Below are positions 61,305 through 64,000 of a stretch of DNA of 64,000 nucleotides, one piece after another. The position numbers and the translations under genes are program-made. The notes under the pieces are model-generated. The model saw only the letters and a list, made by a program, of their open reading frames with translations. It had not been told where the DNA came from and made no database searches. The stretch is from an uncultured Lysobacteraceae bacterium. GTDB taxonomy: Bacteria > Pseudomonadota > Gammaproteobacteria > Xanthomonadales > Xanthomonadaceae. How positions within the stretch are numbered: the stretch's first letter is position 1; each line of letters starts with the position of its first letter. The stretch spans positions 190,928 through 254,927 of the forward strand of contig CAKZGB010000007.1 of the NCBI GenBank assembly GCA_936911875.1. The letters are read 5' to 3'.

Positions 61305-62400
61305 CCAGCGTCATGTAGAACATCGCCATCAGTGCGTCGATGACGATCACGGTGGAAATGGATTGCACCACAGCCGACGTCGTGTGCTCACCGAGCGAGG
61401 TGGTCGTGCCCTTGACGGTCAGGCCTTCGAGACAGCCGATGGTGCCGATCACCAGCGCAAAAATTGGCGCTTTGCTCATGCCGACCCAAAAATGTCGCGA
61501 CTCGATGGTGTCGTGCATGCGGCTCAGATACTGCTGCGGCGGAATATCGAGCGAGTACGCACCGACTACCAGACCGCCAAGCAGACCGGCCAAGTCAGCA
61601 ATAAACGCCAGCATCGGCAAGGTCAGCACAATGGCCAAAATGCGCGGCAACACCAGCACTTCGATGGGGTCCAGACCGAGCGTGCGGATCGCGTCTACCT
61701 CTTCGCGGTTGACCATCGAGCCGAGCGATGCGGTATACGAGCTGGCGGTACGACCGGCTAACAGAATCGCAGACAGCAACACGCCGAACTCGCGCAGAAA
61801 CGAGACATTGACCAGCTCGACCACATAAATTTCGGCACCAAAGTCCTTGAGCACGTTGGCACCCAGGAACGCGACCACGGCACCGACCATGAAGCATAGC
61901 AGCGCCACCAGCGGCACGGCATCGAGTCCGGTCGACTCCATGTGTGAGACGACACTGGTGAACCGCAAACGACCCGGCTGAAATACCGTGCGACCAAACT
62001 TGACCAGCACTTCGCCAAAAAAGCCGAGACCTGCGCGGAATTCGGTCAGAACGCGAGTGACGCCTTTGCCCAAACGACTCAGCGCGGCACTCAGACCAAT
62101 CTCCTTACGGATCTTGGGGCGCTCGTCGGCCACTTCGTCAATGACCGCTGCAAGCTCAGAGTGTTCGCGATGCCAGAGCACATCGTCGAGTTCGAGCTTG
62201 CGGCGCATGACAAACCGGCGCAGCTGCATCACGCCGAGGCTGTCAATTTCCTCAACTTGGCGCGCATCCAGATATTTAAGAGTGGGCGGCGCATTGCTCA
62301 GCAAATCGGCAATCGCATCGGCATGGTCAATCGTCCACTCGCCCCCGAGGCGAATGGCATCCTGCCGGTCATTTAAGACTTGCAAAGTCGGTGCGCTCAT
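61297..62400 (-). CDS. MlaE-like permease with N-terminal STAS-like domain
   Basis: 367 residues from ATG 62400. Residues 1-95 look like a STAS domain (LNDRQDAIRLGGEWTIDHADAI, VEEIDSLGVMQLRRF), the role played by separate MlaB in E. coli. Then the MlaE membrane domain: FMVGAVVAFLGANVLKDFGAEIYVVELV, REFGVLLSAILLAGRTASSYTASLGSM and EVDAIRTLGLDPIEVLVLPR. This fusion is found in Mce systems of several proteobacteria. First gene of the lipid transport operon, divergent from the ThrE-like gene. Confidence 0.9.
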   Translation of the reverse strand: MSAPTLQVLNDRQDAIRLGGEWTIDHADAIADLLSNAPPTLKYLDARQVEEIDSLGVMQLRRFVMRRKLELDDVLWHREHSELAAVIDEVADERPKIRKEIGLSAALSRLGKGVTRVLTEFRAGLGFFGEVLVKFGRTVFQPGRLRFTSVVSHMESTGLDAVPLVALLCFMVGAVVAFLGANVLKDFGAEIYVVELVNVSFLREFGVLLSAILLAGRTASSYTASLGSMVNREEVDAIRTLGLDPIEVLVLPRILAIVLTLPMLAFIADLAGLLGGLVVGAYSLDIPPQQYLSRMHDTIESRHFWVGMSKAPIFALVIGTIGCLEGLTVKGTTTSLGEHTTSAVVQSISTVIVIDALMAMFYMTLDV

Positions 62401-62499
62401 ACGCGCGGGAGCCGATCGGTTAACTGCATATGCCCGAGAATACCGCATCGACTGTGTTGATTTCAGCAAAAGGTCATGCGCATCCAGTAAATTAGTCGG

Positions 62500-63759
62500 A
62501 TGCAAGCCGGCACGCCCATCAATCCGCAACACTATTCGTTCGAAGAGCGCGTCCGCTTTATCACCGAACTCGCGCGTCATTTACATTTCGCGGGCGCCAC
62601 GGCGCAGCGGCTGGAGATGGCGCTGATCAACGTGGCCGATCGGTTTGGCGTGCGCTGCGAGCCCTTCGTTCAGCCCACCGGCATGATCCTGGCATTCACG
62701 CATCCGGGCCGTCGCTTCGGCGAGGGTGAGCACACGCGCTTTGTGCGCCTTCCGTTTGTCGAGACCGATCTCGGTCTGCTGACCGCCGTCGATCAGATTG
62801 CCGAAGGCGTGATGGACGGCTCATTGACGCTAGAGGAAGGCCATGCCCGCATGGAAGCGCTCGATGCCAAACCGGCCACCGCGGGCCGTGCGCTGGCCAA
62901 GATCGCTGCACTCACTGTGCTGGCGGGTGGTATTGCGCTGCTGCTGCGCCTGCCGTGGTTCGATGTCGGCATCGCCACCATCAACGGCTTTATTGCGGGC
63001 CTGATCGGCTGGTACGCAGGTCGCCGTCCGCGACTGCACGATGCGGTGACCGCCTTGACGGCCGTTGTCTGTTCGTTGGTGGTACTCGCCGCCGCGACCT
63101 GGATTGCACCGCTCAATCAGAACACCGTGATCATCGCATCGTTAATAGCGCTGATGCCCGGTATGCATTTGACCAACTCGATCTCGGAGTTGTGCGCAGG
63201 GCACCTGGCTTCGGGCGTTCAGCGTTTTGCCGGCGCGGTCTCGATCATGCTGCAGCTCTGCGTCGGCGCCATGATTGCCATCTATATTTTTCAACTGTTC
63301 GGATGGCAGCCCCAAGTCCAAGCTGCCCGCGTGCAGCCGCTCGCCAACGAGATGCTCGGCATGGTGCTGACGGCCGGCGCGTTCTCGGTGCTATTCAATA
63401 CGCGCGGGCGCGATGCACTCATCGTCATCATCGCGTGTTCGATCGGTTACCTGATTGTCCGCTTTGGCGGCGCCGCACTCGGCGCGCATGCCGGTGTGTT
63501 TCTGTCGGCATTCTGCATGACCGGCATCGGCAACCTCTACGGACGCCTGGCGCGTCGCCCCGGCTCGCTGTGGCGTGTCCCCGGGATCGTGATGCTGGTG
63601 CCCGGCTCTGCCTCGGTCAAGGCGCTACTCAACGTGCTGCAGCAAAACGTCGATGCCGGCGCCGAGAACGGCCTGCTGCAGATTCTCTATGTGCTGATGG
63701 CGATTGTCGCCGGAATGATCTTTGGGAACTTGGCTGTTCCCACGCGCTCTACCTTGTAG
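62500..63759 (+). CDS. ThrE-family threonine/serine exporter-like protein
   Basis: 419 residues combining both halves that are separate in YjjP/YjjB systems. Residues 15-115 form the soluble ThrE N-terminal part (FITELARHLHFAGATAQRLEMALINVADRFGV, then DQIAEGVMDGSLTLEEGHARMEAL), followed by about ten membrane helices; ASLIALMPGMHLTNSISELCAGHLASGVQRF and WRVPGIVMLVPGSASVKALL are the two conserved loops. Likely exports small amino acids or organic acids. The stop lies 4 bases before repeat element HR5. Confidence 0.87.
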   Translation: MQAGTPINPQHYSFEERVRFITELARHLHFAGATAQRLEMALINVADRFGVRCEPFVQPTGMILAFTHPGRRFGEGEHTRFVRLPFVETDLGLLTAVDQIAEGVMDGSLTLEEGHARMEALDAKPATAGRALAKIAALTVLAGGIALLLRLPWFDVGIATINGFIAGLIGWYAGRRPRLHDAVTALTAVVCSLVVLAAATWIAPLNQNTVIIASLIALMPGMHLTNSISELCAGHLASGVQRFAGAVSIMLQLCVGAMIAIYIFQLFGWQPQVQAARVQPLANEMLGMVLTAGAFSVLFNTRGRDALIVIIACSIGYLIVRFGGAALGAHAGVFLSAFCMTGIGNLYGRLARRPGSLWRVPGIVMLVPGSASVKALLNVLQQNVDAGAENGLLQILYVLMAIVAGMIFGNLAVPTRSTL

Positions 63760-63763
63760 AAAA

Positions 63764-64000
63764 TGGAAACTGGGAGTTGGTAAATGGTGAAAAGCGCCGC
63801 AACCGACAGTTTTTCGGCGCCGGGGAATGGAAGCCGGTCAACGGGGCAGGCACCCTAGCCCGTTAGAGTGACTCGCGGGCTGTTCGCTCTACCATTTACC
63901 AACTCCCATTTACCATTTACAGCTAAGCGAGTCGCTGAAACAGCTCAGGCCTCGTCACGTTTTCAGACTCGCTAGCTGTTCGCTCTACCATTTACCAACT
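63764..64000. repeat. Heptamer repeat element HR5 (TGGTAAA type), cut by window end
   Basis: Words from 63764 are TGGAAAC, TGGGAGT, TGGTAAA, TGGTGAA. The inverted set CCATTTA, CCAACTC, CCATTTA, CCATTTA lies at 63892-63919, and a further copy begins near 63984. A 26-base exact direct repeat (63879-63904 and 63975-64000, beginning GCTGTTCGCTC) contains the arm and ends at the window edge. Same word family as HR3 and HR4. Confidence 0.8.

Overview
The window looks like chromosomal DNA of a gammaproteobacterium of the order Lysobacterales (Xanthomonadales). Supporting signs are a Clp-type Crp/Fnr regulator divergent from speD, the trpG-trpD-trpC order, coq7 beside rplM-rpsI, a class II ribonucleotide reductase split into NrdJa and NrdJb, and an O-antigen cluster placed between a cysteine-metabolism gene and etfBA, as known for Xanthomonas. 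The genus cannot be fixed from the sequence alone. Housekeeping parts are GC-rich; the O-antigen block (about 33.0-53.7 kb) and a small islet (55.7-57.1 kb) look more AT-rich.

Layout. 0-16 kb: the 3' part of prc, a DMT exporter, a lipoprotein, an HlyD/ABC export operon with two different FtsX-type permeases, a small membrane-protein/winged-helix/secreted-protein operon, an M17 aminopeptidase, a HAD phosphatase, envelope-stress-type proteins (YqjE-like, ElaB/YqjD-like) and a DegP/Q protease. 16-31 kb: nrdJa-nrdJb behind an NrdR-like box, trpGDC plus a HAD-IB hydrolase, clp, speD, a four-helix-bundle gene framed by inverted heptamer repeats, coq7, rplM-rpsI, a methyltransferase-like gene, maiA, a DUF4398 lipoprotein with an OmpA protein, galE, a YdcH-like gene and cystathionine beta-synthase. 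33-53.7 kb: O-antigen locus with Wzm/Wzt export, a duplicated GT2-GT4 pair, a second galE, a GtrII-like membrane transferase, GtrA and GtrB-like proteins, a 3-acetamido-3,6-dideoxyhexose pathway (WxcM-like fusion and aminotransferase), rmlBACD for dTDP-rhamnose, and a very large methyltransferase-GT-GT-coiled-coil protein. 53.9-64 kb: etfBA, an islet of three unknown genes, ETF-QO, a four-gene Mce/Mla-type lipid transport operon and a ThrE-type exporter.

The most unusual feature is a set of short intergenic elements made of 7-base words in strict register. They occur at six loci (3.3, 7.9, 19.0, 22.9, 24.7 and 63.8 kb), mostly as inverted pairs, almost always touching or overlapping stop codons and usually between convergent genes. 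The words differ between loci (for example GTTTATT/TTTTGCT, GGAAGTA, TGGTAAA, ATCAAAA) but the 7-base period is kept. At one locus the inverted arms enclose a complete four-helix-bundle gene of the S23/IVP/Avd-related family, whose stop codon is supplied by the arm. This suggests a small mobile or self-diversifying element family, with the gene-carrying copy as its possible autonomous form; that link is inference.
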